Assembly: GCA_964020085.1 (NCBI GenBank)
Contig: OZ026595.1
Span: 2,376,001 to 2,440,000 of the forward strand
DNA length: 64,000 nt
Reading direction: 5' to 3'
Source: Micromussa lordhowensis
Lineage: Eukaryota; Cnidaria; Anthozoa; Scleractinia; Lobophylliidae
Positions 24,929 through 37,700 of the stretch are shown piece by piece (the stretch's first letter is position 1; every line of letters starts with the position of its first letter). The translations under genes were made by a program, and so were the position numbers. The notes below the pieces were generated by a model. That model was not told the DNA's origin, made no database searches, and was given only the letters and a program-made list of their open reading frames with translations.

Positions 24929-25349
24929 AAGGGTCGTGATGCGGGATTAGCTCATTCTATTTTCCGTGAAACGTGAATTTAGGAAATTATTCTTCCTGAT
25001 TCGTGGCCTGAAGGTTTTGCGTGATCCGTGAAGAACCTGAATTATTAACCGATATTCGTGATTTTACCACACAACTCTACGTGATTTTGAGACACAAGTT
25101 CTCCGAATAGTTACAGTGGTCTATCGAGAGTGCCTTAGCCATGCAATATGCAATACGGAGCCTTGATTTAGCCATTCGCGATTTTGCTTCCTACAAACAC
25201 TGTTTTTAATGTAAGAACAAGTCCTTAAAAAGAGTATCTTACTTTCTTATTTTCGTAATTCGGGAAAACGAAATTTTTTTATCCGTGAACCGTGATCCTC
25301 TGTATTTTAAGTTCGTAAACCGTGCCAGAGACTTCCCTGTACGACCCTC
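24929..25349. mobile_element. Small non-autonomous hAT-like element with CGTGA subterminal repeats
   Basis: Imperfect ends AAGGGTCGTGATGCGGG ... CCCTGTACGACCCTC with a 6-bp target duplication TTGATA (24923-24928 and 25350-25355). The words TTCGTGATT, CCGTGAA and CGTGATC recur about ten times, in both flanks of the element. 421 bp; no coding capacity seen. Confidence 0.65.
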
Positions 25350-25498
25350 TTGATATCTAAAGCTTTTAATCGGACATGGTAAACAGACCACGAGAAGATG
25401 GTAAATTGTTTTTTTGTTAGATTATTTTTGAGTTATTTTTTTGTAAAAAAAAAATATCTCTTAGTCGGCGCGTCGAGTATGTTGTGGACGGGTCAATG

Positions 25499-25527
25499 GA
25501 TCAGTGAGTCAGTGAGTCAGTGAGAGA
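25499..25527. repeat. (GTCAGTGA)n short tandem repeat
   Basis: GATCAGTGAGTCAGTGAGTCAGTGAG: three to four copies of an 8-mer. Confidence 0.6.
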
Positions 25528-25996
25528 TGTATGTATGTCACACCAATCAGATCGGATCTACCATAAACAGCCAATCAAATTTCTTGTTTTAAACGTAAAT
25601 GGTATATGAGAAGATTTGATCCCGATACAGTTCAGAACTGCCATATTTATTCTTCTATAAAAGAGGAGGAAGTATTCATATATTGGGTTTACTTCGGCAT
25701 TTTCTGTGAGTTAGGCTTAGGATTTTAGTTATGGACGAGATGAGCCGTGAGGTATGAAACAGTGCGTGAGGTAGTTGTATGCAAATGGCGAGATGTTTTT
25801 ATTTTTAGTTACAAAGGTAACTTGATATTTTTGTTTTTCACAAGAAGTAAATTCAATTAGACGTCACACATCGTTGCTTCTAGTTCTTACGAAATGTTTT
25901 AGAGGAGACGAGACTATTTTGATTTGAAAGAGTTCGAACGTTTACAATAGGTACAGGTAACGGTTGCTGTGTTCTTGTTGCGTGCAAATATATATA

Positions 25997-26139
25997 TCTT
26001 ATTAGACGTTTTGGTGTGTAGTATCGCTGTATATTTTTACGAGTTGTGCGGTATTTTGACTCGCCCTACGGGCTCGTCAAAATACCGCACAACTCGTAAA
26101 AATATACAGCGATACTACACACCAAAACGTCTAATAAGA
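25997..26139. repeat. Nearly perfect 143-bp hairpin
   Basis: About 62-bp arms, from TCTTATTAGACGTTTTGG on the left to CCAAAACGTCTAATAAGA on the right, meet around a centre CCCTACGGG with only short mismatches next to it. It sits between the A unit at 25869 and a second hairpin at 26219. Confidence 0.85.
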
Positions 26140-26218
26140 GATTTATTATTCAACGATTTCTTTTCCCAAAATTCTGACTTGCCAAGGTTTTGAACTTCAC
26201 GCGGCCGGGAGGAATGAG

Positions 26219-26252
26219 ACGAGTACAAATATCGTGTGATATTTGTACTCGT
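26219..26252. repeat. Perfect hairpin, 15-bp arms
   Basis: ACGAGTACAAATATC, loop GTGT, then its exact reverse complement. A further partial copy of the right arm (CGCGATATTTGTACTC) follows at 26257-26272. Confidence 0.7.
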
Positions 26253-27199
26253 TTCGCGCGATATTTGTACTCTACGAAGCAGAGTTGGATAATAAAACGA
26301 GATATTTTTATTTTTTCGTTACAAAGAGTAATTTGACACTTGTTTTTCACAAGGGAGTAAATTCAATTAGAGCTGGCAAATCATCACCACTTGTTCCCAC
26401 GAGATGCTTGCTATTTTTAGTTACAAATGGTAACTTGATATTTTTGTTTTGACGTCATGCATCGTTGCTTCTAGTTCTTACGAAATGTTTTAGAGGAGAC
26501 GAGACTATTTTGATTTGAAAGAGTTCGAACGTTTACAATAGGTACAGGTAACGACTGTTTTGTTGTTGTATGGAAATATAACGAGATATTTTATTTTTTA
26601 GTTACAAAGGGTAATTTGACACTTGTTTTTCACAAGGGAGTAAATTCAATTAGAGCTGGCAAATCATAACCACTTGTTCCCACGAGATGCTTGCTATTTT
26701 TAGTTACAAATGGTAATTTGACACTTTTGTTTTTCATATGGGAATGAATTAAATTAGACTGTCAACGTGTCAGAGGTGTTTTTTTCTCTTTCTTTTTTCG
26801 GTAAACTAGTGTTGTTGTGCAAAAAGGGTAAACTTAGGACTCGTATAAAATACGAAAAGTTCTCTTAACTTGAGTATTTTTGAGCACAAATTCCTCTTGG
26901 GGGTTGAGAGGGCTATGAGATCGGCGAGTGACAGGGAGTTATGCATGTGGCCTTCACTTCGCCTCTTTCCACTCTCAACATAAACCAGGCAGCCAGACTT
27001 TAAAACCAAAATTGTAAGGCCTACTATTCGTTTATCTTAGAGAGATTGAAGATCGTATGTATATCATTAAGTCTCACTTTCTTTCGTGCTGTGCATCGTA
27101 GCCAAAAACACTTGTCAAATTAACTAAATTGTCACTGTAAACACTCCCTTAAATGCTCCTATCTTCATAACCTTTTAATTAAAAAAATAACTCTTGCGC

Positions 27200-27270
27200 G
27201 CCTTGTGTGCCTATGTTTTATCAGTGCTGGCCTGATGGGCCGCTTGGCACATATGTAGACTTTGACTTCC
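27200..27270 (+). repeat. 3' fragment of SINE family B
   Basis: CTGGCCTGATGGGCCGCTTGGC and ACATATGTAGACTTTGACTT match the 3' end of the copy at 7733-8032. Confidence 0.5.
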
Positions 27271-27624
27271 ACCGTCTGAGTTTCTATTTGCAGAACGAGT
27301 GCTTGTGCCAAACGTTTCCCATGAAAATCACTTGATTTTCATGCGAATGACCGTGCAGGTGACATATATTTTCATACCAATAGTTTCGCTCAAAGACTCG
27401 TTTTGCCACAGGGACAAAAGTAAACTTGGTATTGGGCTATTCATCCATGAGCTGCTCAGGGAGCCTTTGATTGGGGATATGCACCAAAAGCATTCTCGTA
27501 CCAAATGCTATCATAAACACCTCTCCCTTCAAGAAGTAAGGCATTTGTTAGCGCCGCAGTCCTTACTCAGTTGTTTCTACTAACTATGTCCGAAACATTT
27601 TTACTGGCGTCCTCGTCAACAATT

Positions 27625-28040
27625 TCAGGTGACTTTAAAGGGGTTTCCAACGCTTATATTTTGATGGACAAATACAATAAGTTCTTTGTCAGTTTGCACC
27701 AAACCTATGATATCAAACAAATGCCTTGTCAAGGTGGATTTCTCCTCGACTCAATAGATCACCATAGCAACATTTGGATCTGTTCAAGCATCACTGATTG
27801 TAGCTTGTAGCTTGAAGTATTTATAACTCAATAATGGACCCTGGTAACACCCAATGTTAAATCTCCGATCTTGATTAGCATATTTCAATCCCTGTAGCTT
27901 GTTTGAAAGTCAGAAAGTCATAGAAAACTGCATGGAGAAAGTTAACTTTTTAAAAATTTATGAAGACTACAGTGCATTCATATGATTTTTTTAATTTTAC
28001 AAGTTGTTTCACGATTCAAAAACAAAAGTAGGGAAGTTAT
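27625..28040. repeat. Degenerate relative of the 35520 TTAA MITE
   Basis: Scattered matches in the same order: TTTCCAACGCTTATATTTG, CCATAGCAACA, TTATAACTCAATAATGG. It is too decayed to place ends. Confidence 0.3.
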
Positions 28041-28104
28041 AAGCACTTCAAGCTGTTAAGAATATTTGTTTACAAGCTATACAGTTGCTATGGTAATCAG
28101 TTTT

Positions 28105-28285
28105 TAATGGCCTTTTTGGCAATACGGTAGCCATTTTGAATTTTATTGGTTCAAATAGCTATTATGGGATGCTCAGGGGGCAAATTAGATATATTTGCCA
28201 CAGGGGTAACCATCCCATAATACAATGTAGCTATTTGAAACAATACAATTCAAAATGGCCACAGTATTGCTGAAATGGTCCATTA
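28105..28285. mobile_element. MITE with about 60-bp terminal inverted repeats
   Basis: Left arm TAATGGCCTTTTTGGCAATA then GGTAGCCATTTTGAATTTTA; the right end is its near reverse complement (AAAATGGCCACAGTATTGCT then GAAATGGTCCATTA). The centre carries ATTATGGGATGCTC. The same family forms the MITE at about 29475-35990 that contains the BEL/Pao insertion. Confidence 0.7.
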
Positions 28286-28635
28286 GAATTACTTTGAAGC
28301 CAGAAGTGGTGGTATTGATTTATTAAATGGAAACCATTACCACCAATGTGATTTGTTGCCCTACAGAAAATTTATTTCTTCCGTAACCAGTAAGTTCTAC
28401 AGGCTTGTCTTTTTTTCATTGGGGGATAACAAAACTTGCTATTTTTGTGTGGCAATAAAGGTCATGTCAAAAAGGAGGGTGTTTATTAATTAATTCTTTA
28501 AAAACTTTTTTTTGTCAATATTCTGCATTGAAATTGTTGATAAAAACTTTCTCCGTTGTCTAAACTTCTGCCCGCAGAGTTGCAAAACTCATGGTCACGC
28601 AACACAGGAGCAGTTCTAACCAAAACGTATAAACG

Positions 28636-28641
28636 TTTATT
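28636..28641 (-). promoter_or_regulatory. Candidate poly(A) signal of the TTC31-like gene
   Basis: AATAAA on the minus strand, about 135 bp beyond the stop codon at 28776. Another lies near 28482. Confidence 0.35.
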
Positions 28642-28775
28642 AAACTTGTTCTCAGGATCGTGCTATCTGACAATTTTGTAGTTCAATAATTTCTGTTCCA
28701 TAGTTAAACCATTTCTTTTGTATAGACAGCTAAGCTTTCACTAGTCAGAAGGTTTTTTTTATACAAGTCACATTT

Positions 28776-31700
28776 TTAATCACTTGATGGCTGAGTCACT
28801 CGCAGTTTTCCTCCATATTTTGCCTCTACTCGTCTCAAGTCTGCCCCTTTACTCTCTGGAACATGTCTGAATCGACATTTCTCTGCAAAATAGCAACCAG
28901 TTGTTCGCCAGAAGTAGCATTCATCTCCATTCACTGGCCCTGATAACTTGCTCGCAGACAGCTTCAGATCACTAGAAAAAACAAAAAAATTGTTGAGTGA
29001 AAGACTGAATGGCAGACCTGCCCTCTGACCCACCTACATGTAGCTGCTGCGAGAGTAACCACGTAAAATTCAATAACTTAACGATGTAAAAGTTCTGTCT
29101 GTACCACTCACCCTTCAGCAAGTTTCTTTTTGACAGGAGCCACAGGAACTGTTGTAGAAGCTGGAATCGATTGACTTCCTGGGGACCCTGTGTTGTTAGG
29201 ATACCTCAATAGTATCTCCTCTCCACCAAGTTCATGACCCTGCAAAGTGATTTTATTATGAAGTTCTTTTTGCTCTTTTTCTCTACTCAGTATGATATCC
29301 TGTCACATTTTATAACAGAAGAGCCTGTTTAACAAACTCAAGTAATAACAAGCCTGATTGGTTGGTCGTTTCCAAGGGTTTTAAACATGACCAATGACCT
29401 TAGTAAAACTGAATGTAATAAATCTGCTGATAACAAACATTTCCAGTCTAAGCTACTGGATTCTAATGGACTGTAAATGGCCCTTTTTACTGACATGGTG
29501 GCCATTTTGAATTCTATTGTTTCAAATTATTATTATTGTTCCGTTGAACAAAAGACCAAAACGCCAATTACGAAGGAGAATCGTAATTGGCGTTTTGGTC
29601 TTTTGTTCAACGGAACACAACATTCGATTTCCTGAAGCTAACCCGAGTTCCTGAGGACAAAGACACCATGACCAAGAGGCTGCTGAAAGAGACGAAAATA
29701 AGCCGGAGAAATGCCAAAGCAGCACTGACGAGAGCGGGAAAATCACTCCGCCATCTGATAGAAAGTAAGCGCCCGGGAAAGGAGGTAAGAGACGCCCTTT
29801 CTAAAGTTCAAGAGGCTTACGACAAGCTGATAGAGAATCACGAGGAGTTTACGAAGTTAATTGAAGATGATAAAGAGTTTGAAGAACAAGAAGTGTGGCT
29901 TGAGGAGAGCCAATATATGTTTTTATGTTTAGAGACTGACACGAAACTGTATTTAGAAAGTAACGAAGAATTACCTAAGGAATCGCCAATTAAGGAAAAT
30001 CGGCATAATGACATTGAAAATAGTTTGGAAGATACAAGTAATAGCGAGCTAACCAGAAGTAGAATTACGAGAAGTGATAATGTTGTTAGTATTAACTTAG
30101 CTACTGAGTTAAGTAATGTCGAAAACAACGCCTCTCCAGTTAACGAATTAGTTAAAGAAGGTAGTGAGAGCGTTGAAGTAATTAAGGAAGAAACGTGTGG
30201 TTTCAAAATGGAGAAACCCAAAATGCCAAAGTTTTCGGGAGATGTTAGAGAGTACGCAATATTCCGATCAGATTTTAAACACACAATTGATGCCAGGTAC
30301 AGCAAGCGCGACGCAATCACGTTTCTACGCACCTGCCTACAAGGAAAACCGCTGGACCTAATAAAAGGGATTGGATCAGACTACGATGCGGCGTGGGAAT
30401 ATCTGGACGCTATTTATGGTGACCCGAGATTTGTTTCTGATACGATAACCCAAGACATTGTGAAATTCCGACCACTTCGTGATGGTGAAGACGCACGATT
30501 CTGCGATCTGGTACACCTAGTGAACGCTAAAAGAAGTCGGATTACCGAGCGATATGGACAACAGCCATATGCTCTCCATTATCGAGCAAAAGATGTGCAT
30601 GGACGACAGGAAAGTCTGGTCAAGGGATCTTGAGAAAAGTAACAAGCCGGCAACGCTTATGGGCCTTATGACTTGGATGACAGCAGAAATGAAGTCTAGA
30701 ATGAGAGCCACAGCACCGCTTACAACAGGAAGCAGTAGTCATACCATCCACCATGTCGCAGTAGAGAGCACAAACGGAAACAAGGGCAGCAGCCACAAAT
30801 GTTGGATTTGCAAAAGCCAGGCACATTGGACCGACGAATGTCAGAAATTTTTAGCACTAAATCACGAAGATCGTATCAACCTCGCGCAAAAAAATCACTC
30901 CTGTTTCAGCTGTCTGAAAAGAGCTGGGAGATACCATAAGATAACCACCTGCAGTCGAAGAAAGCAATGCTCAGAGATAGAAAACGGTATACAGTGCAAA
31001 CAGTACCACCATCCTCTCCTGCACAAGAAGAATGTACCCAACGTTAGAGCAAGCATCTCGTCCATGACAGAGAACTCAGAAGCTTTACTTCCGGTCATCT
31101 CGGCAAGTATCGGTGGTGGAAACGGTTTATACAAGCATGCAAATGTTCTCCTCGATTCAGGAGCGCAAACAAGTTTGATACGACTTGAAACAGCCGAAAT
31201 TCTGGGATTAGAGGGAAAGTGCGTTTCCGTAACGATAACAAAAGTCGGTGGCGAGGAAGAAGAAATGACGACAAAAGTTTTCAAAGTTCAAGTTACCTCT
31301 CTGGACAATCAAAAAACATTCACAGTGAAAGCTATCGGTATTCCCTGCATCAGCGACGATGTAGTCGACGTCAAAACAAGAGAGATTGCTGAATGTTTGG
31401 GTCTGAAGAAAGGAGACATCTACCGTGGTAAAGGACCAGTCGACCTTCTGATCGGTATTAATCACGCCCGCATGCACACTGGTAAAACGAGACAAGCCGG
31501 AAACCTGGTGGCACGCAAGTCTCCCCTAGGATGGGTGGTCTTTGGAGGAACATCACAAGACGTACACGAGACGAGTCGAATTTTGCACGTGAAGTATACA
31601 ATGCTCGTAGATCTGTCCGATTTTTGGACCACGGAAGCAATGGGGGTAGCTGCCACACCGTGCCTCTGCGCTAAAGACAAACTTAGTCAAATCGAGAGAG

Positions 31701-34700
31701 AGGAGGCGAAGGCCATCGAAAGTTCCTGTCAGAAAGCTGGAAACCAATGGGTAGTCGCATATCCATGGAAAAGAGATCCTGCACTTTTGCCAGACAACAA
31801 GTCCCAAGCAAGAAAGAAACTAGAAGCGACTGAGCGTCGACTTATGAAAAACACTGAACATGCTCAAGCGTATGATAAGCAAATGGTTGAGATGAGTGAA
31901 ATGGCATTCTCCCGGAAGTTATGTAAACGAGAATTAGAAGAATACAAAGGTCCTATTCACTACATTTCCCATCATGAAGTCCTAAGACCAGAAAGCAAAA
32001 GCACACCGGTACGCATTGTCTTCAACTCCTCAGCTGTATTTAGAGGACACCGCCTAAACGACTACTGGATGAAGGGACCGGACTTGCTAAACGATTTGTT
32101 CGGGGTGGTTCTGAGATTCAGAGAAAACGAAGTTGCCTTTATTGGAGACATCTCTAAGATGTATTACAGAATCCGCATACCAGAAGCTGACCAGCACATA
32201 CACAGGTTCCTGTGGAGAAACCTACAGGCAGATCGCGAGCCGGATATCTATGTCAAGACAGTACTCACATTTGGGGATAAACCAGCTCCAGCGATGGCAC
32301 AAATTGCATTACGGAAGACAGCTGACGAAGCGAAAAAGGATTTCCCAGAAGCAGCACAAGTTCTCAAAGACAACACCTACATGGATGACATCTGTAATTC
32401 CGTCCGCACCGAGGAACAAGCAAGAGAACTGACTAAATGTATCGACAGTGTACTGGAAACAGGAGGGTTCAAAGTCAAAGGCTGGTTGTCGAATAAAGCT
32501 AAGAAGTCTGGCACCGACCAGGAAGAGAGAAAAGAAGCAGCGATCTTGCACGGAGTTAGTGAAGAAAAGGTACTAGGAGTAGCATGGAACAATCACACAG
32601 ACGTATTTACGTTTAAAGTCAAACCTGAGTTGCTACTCTTCCAAGAGCCGACATTGCTCTCCAAGAGAAAGATCCTTAGCCAGGTTGCTCGAATCTACGA
32701 TCCAATTGGTTTTGCCTCTGCATTCCTTATCAAAGCCAAGATAGGCCTTCAAGAGCTATGGGAAAAGGGCATCGACTGGGACGAGAAGCTACCTCCCGAA
32801 ATTCAAGAAAAATGGGCGAGCCTGTTTCAAGAAATGCTGAGCCTCAATGGTATAACGTTTGAGAGATGCCTGACACCACCTTGTGCAGTTGGCCTTCCTG
32901 TCCTTTGCATTTTTTCCGATGCCTCCAATGAAGCATTCGGTTCCTGCACATATGCACGATGGCAGACATCAAATGGAGAGTACGACGTACGCTTTATTGC
33001 AGCGAAGTCCAGAGTGGCACCACTGAAAAGATTGACCATACCCCGCCTGGAGCTCTAAGGGGCAGTCTTGGCCTCCCGACTGTGCAAGACCATTGTGCAA
33101 GAATCCCGCTTCCAATTTGAGAAAGTCGTCATGTTCTTGGATAGTGAGATAGTTCTGGGGTGGATCCGTAGTGAAGCTAGGAAGTTCAAACCCTTTGTAT
33201 CAGTCAGAGTTGGTGAGATCCAGACCAATACAGATCCCTCCCAGTGGAAGCATATTCCCGGAGATCTGAACGTAGCTGATGATGTTTCTCGTGGTATACC
33301 TGTACGAAGTTTGGCGGAGAGATGGCAACATGGGCCTGAGTTTCTGCGCTTACCTGAGAATCAGTGGCCACAAGATTCGTCAAACAATGACCAACCCGAA
33401 GTTGAAGAAGAGTGCTGTAAAGTTAACAACGTTTGTGCTCAGATCAAAGCCGAGCATCCCATCAATTGTCAAAAGTTCTCAAGCTGGAGAAGACTAGTCA
33501 GAGTCACTGTTTACACGTTAAGACTAATTTGGAACCTGCGAGCACGATGCCACAACAACACGCACCCGGAGGAAAATCACATGAAGCCTAAAGAACGACC
33601 CCTATCACCCCAAGAATTGAAAAACGCAGAAGATCACTGGATCAAAGAAAGCCAGAAAAGTTTCAGTGACCGCCTCAGAAAAGGAGAATTCAAAAAGTTC
33701 AGTCCATACACAGATTCTGATGGTATCGTCCGAGTTGGTGGTCCAGTAGACAAAGCCTTAATCTCTTACGAGACCAGACACCCCGCTTTACTGCCCAGAG
33801 AACACTGGATATCTCTTCTCATAACACGTCATATACACCAATGTGGGCACACAGGAGTAGCAGCAACAGTAGCAAAGACAAGAAGAAGGTTCTGGATCCT
33901 TAAAGCCCACGATCTTGCCAAGACAGTGAAGTTTCGTTGCGTGTTTTGTCGTGAAATGCAAGCCAAGGCCCAATCTCATTTTATGGCTCAATTGCCTGAA
34001 TGCCGTCTGGCCCCTTGTACACCGCCGTTTTATTACACGTCATGCGATTACTTTGGCCCGTATCATGTAAAAGTTGGCCGTAACAAGACAACCAAGTATT
34101 ATGGAGTGATATTCACCTGCTTGAATACCAGAGCAGTTCACCTGGAGCTTGCTGTAGACTGCTCAACCATGGAGTTCATCCAAGTGCTTCGAAGATTCTT
34201 CTCCGTTAGAGGACAACCCAGCGTCATTATAAGCGACAACAGAACCCAGTTTGTTGGAGCAGAGCGAGAGTTAAAGGAAATGATCAGTGGGTGGGACACT
34301 GAAAGACTGCGCGAATTCTCAGCAGAAAAGGGAGTACAGTGGAGATTCACCACTCTGGCATCTCCACATCAGAACGGATGCGCAGAAGCGTTGGTCAAGA
34401 GCTGCAAAGTTGCCCTAAAGAAAGCTGTTGGCGAGCAAATATTGACGCCCTTCGAGTTATACACGTGTCTTTTAGAAGTGGCGAATCTCGCCAACCAACG
34501 TCCAATTGGCCGTATACCAAAGGACCCTGATGATGGATCGCACGTTTGTCCGAATGACATGCTGCTTGGTCGAGCAACGTCACGTGCCACAAGGCCCTTT
34601 TAAGGAAACACAAAAATCCACGTCAGCGAGTGGAGTTTGTTCAGAAGATTGTCGACTCGTTTTGGAAACGGTGGACACGGGATGTGTTTCCATCATTAAT

Positions 34701-37700
34701 TCCACGGAAGAAATGGAACGCAGAAAAAAGAAACGTGCAAGTAGACGACTTTGTAATAGTCCAGACTCCGAATGCGATTCGTGGAAACTGGAACATTGGT
34801 CGAATCGTCAACGTCTATCCCGGACAAGATGGTAAAGTGAGAAACGTCAGAGTGAAGACCGGCACTGGAGAATATGACAGGCCAGTTACAAAAATCGTAG
34901 TTGTACACCCCGCGGACGGTTACGAGTAAAGATGAGGAACACGTCCTCATCGGGGTGGAGTGTGTTTCGCTGAACATTCAGTTATCGTATTTGTTAAGTT
35001 TAACGCGCGCGCTGGTTGCGTTTAATGTTGCGCGCGTGCTGTGTTTGAATTTAAATCGTATCGCAATGATGCATGTCGCGTAATACAGTAGTTTAAAGTC
35101 GCGTAATTCTGAGAGTTGTCAGTTGTACGGAAACAGCAAAGGTGACCAAGTCCGTGCGCTCACCAGTTATTGCTAACCAGTTCAGTTATTGCTAACCAGT
35201 TACGGAGTCAATTACGGAGGCAGTCAAGAAGTAAGTTGTTAGTTGTTTCACAAGTTCTGTTACATTGATTTCCTGCTTTTTCTGAACACCTGTAAGGCCG
35301 CGTGCCAACGTGATTTCTTTATTATTTCTTTATTTGTTAGATCGAATTGAATTGTTACAATAAATACGATTCTCCTTCGTAATTGGCGTTTTGGTCTTTT
35401 GTTCAACGGAACAATTATGGGATGCTCGGGGGGCAATCTGTTGTTTCAAATTACTATTATGGGATGCTCAGGGGGCAAATAAGTATGCATTTATCCACTG
35501 AGCATCCCATAATATCTATTTAAGGTGGCTCAAAACAGTTTCCAGCACTTATATTTGCATGGGTCGTTATAACCATTCTTTATCACTTGATGCTACAATC
35601 ATGGTATCAAAAAACTGCCCGATCATTGGTGAAGACGTTGGTATCATTTTCGTGACACAATACGTTACCATAGCAACAGTATAACCTCCTAAAAACACCC
35701 TTAATTGCAGCTTTAGAGGCTTATAATTCAAAAACGGCATGGTGAAATTTTTTTATATTATCAACTTTTAAACTATTAACTTTTGATAAGCATGATAAAA
35801 TGCAACTTTTGGCAAAGTTTAAAAAAATATGTACATGAGGTTCAGAGCCAGCTTAAATTTTCGAAAAATTAAGGTGGCAGTGATAAAGAATGGTTATAAT
35901 GACCCATCCAAATCTAAGTGTTGGAAACTGTTTTGAGCCACCTTAAAACAATGACATTCAAAATGGCCACCGTATCAGTAAAACGTTTTATTCACTTGGA
36001 CACAAAAAGCATTGAAATTCAATCACATGGTCTCAAGCTCCAGACTGCGACTGTGCACTGAGAGGGCACTCTGGTTTCCTTAGATCCTGCACAATCTTTT
36101 TCAGTCACTAAATAGGACTAATGAACAAGCTAAATATTTGCCCACCTGTAATTTTTCAAGTGCTAATGATGCTGACTCGGCCTTGTCGTAGTTCACAAAA
36201 GCACAGAATCTTTTTGGGAGAATTCGAACATTGTCCACCCGGCCACAACGGCTGAACAGCTGTAACAAATGCCTCTCACTGACTTCTTCAGGATTAATGT
36301 TGCCAACCCACAGCGAACGACAAGGGCCATCATCTACATTGCTGCTATTTTCAACAGCTCTAAATGAAAAAAAAAATTAAATCACACTAATGTAACTCCA
36401 ATCACACAAGTTGGCTTGAGCAAGTAAAGAACAGATAAGAGGAAAGAACCAAAAAAGCTTAGTACCTTAAGCACCTTTCAACATCAGGATACTGGCGCTA
36501 TACAAATCTCTTATTATTATTGTTTGAATATAAAAAATTGCGACAGCACATTTCTTAAAAACATTCTAAGACTTGAAAAGCTAAAATTGTTATAATTATT
36601 ATTATTGTTATTAATAATAATAATAATAATAATTATAATAATTATTATTATTATTATTATTATTATTCATTTTGTTGTATGTTTGCATTAATGTTCAAAA
36701 CAAGTCAATAACTGAAGTGTTCATAATTTTATAAACACTACATTGTATACATGTAAACAATTTGTTAATCAAAACCTGATACTTCACAGCTGAAACTATT
36801 TTTTTGTTTGATCAACCCCTCCGTCCCCCAGTCTGTAGCCTGCATTTTACACTAACCACTCCAATATCCCATTACCTTATATGCCGCTGTTTTTGTCGAT
36901 CATCTTCTCCATCAGACATGTATACCTCGGTTGATACAGGACAGCTCACTATGGACACGACATAATTTAACAACCAGACTCAGAGAGCTGCTGCAGTAAA
37001 CTTTCAGTACTTACAAACTAAGGTAGTTGAACATTTCACGTGTGACAAAAAAGTTCACCAACACCAGTGGAAAGTACAGCAACACAGCACAATTACATAT
37101 GTGCCGATTTTATTAAGAGTAGATGTGCGTGTAGCCTATAAATTATATTAGCCAAAATGTATAACATAATGTACATGTAAAGCAGTTGTAGAGCTTGTAA
37201 AGGATTTTGTTTACACAATTCAGTTGTTGCTGTCTTATGCCTTGGAACAATTATTGTTAAGTGTCGTCAGTTTTAACACTTTTCCTCTCACCTTTTCCAG
37301 CCAACAGTGCTTCTAATGCTGCCTGAACTGTACCAAATGCCTGAATGGCTACCTCACTTTGACTTTGAGGGAATCCCATTTCCTGACAAAATCACCAATA
37401 TATACATTTTAGGATAAAATACAGAGATAAAAAATGCTTCGATCTTTCTGAGATCATTTTAAAGTATAGAAATTAAAGTGATTAAAATTTTTACATATAT
37501 ACACGAGCAAATTTAAGACATGAGAATTTGAAAAGTAATAAAAATATGCTCATTGTTTTTCAAATTCTTATGTCTTAATTTTACTCGTATATGCAAAAAT
37601 TTTGATCGGTGCTTTTTTAAACTTGAAAATGATCTCAAAGAGATCAAAATATTGTCCTTTATCTCTGGTTTTTATCCCAAAATGTGTGTTTCAAAGAAAT

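Larger units (their letters stand above)
25795..26760 (+). repeat. Complex direct-repeat array with embedded hairpins
   Basis: Two unit types alternate. Unit A (25869-25962 and 26460-26553) appears identical over 94 bp, starting CATCGTTGCTTCTAGTTC and ending GGTACAGGTAACG. Unit B (about 26300-26443 and 26581-26724) is nearly identical over about 145 bp and contains TTTGACACTTGTTTTTCACA. A related, shortened B-like unit lies at 25795-25860. The period between B copies is about 281 bp. The near identity implies recent duplication. No protein coding is evident. Confidence 0.75.
29475..35990. mobile_element. Old MITE split by a BEL/Pao element and a TTAA MITE
   Basis: The left piece (about 29475-29536, TTTTACTGACATGGTGGCCA then TTTTGAATTC) and the right end (about 35950-35990, reverse complement TTTTACTGATACGGTGGCCA then TTTTGAAT) are inverted repeats of the family seen at 28105-28285. 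The interior between 35414 and 35519 has the family's TTATGGGATGCTC palindrome in several copies. The insertion lies in the intron that separates the two RRM exons of the TTC31-like gene. Confidence 0.65.

Noticed and set aside
27299..27810. Two adjoining plus-strand ORFs as a gene
   Set aside because: No domain; the right part matches decayed MITE sequence related to 35520-35946.
29838..30332. 164-aa minus-strand ORF
   Set aside because: Shadow of the BEL/Pao gag reading, which has recognisable domains on the plus strand.
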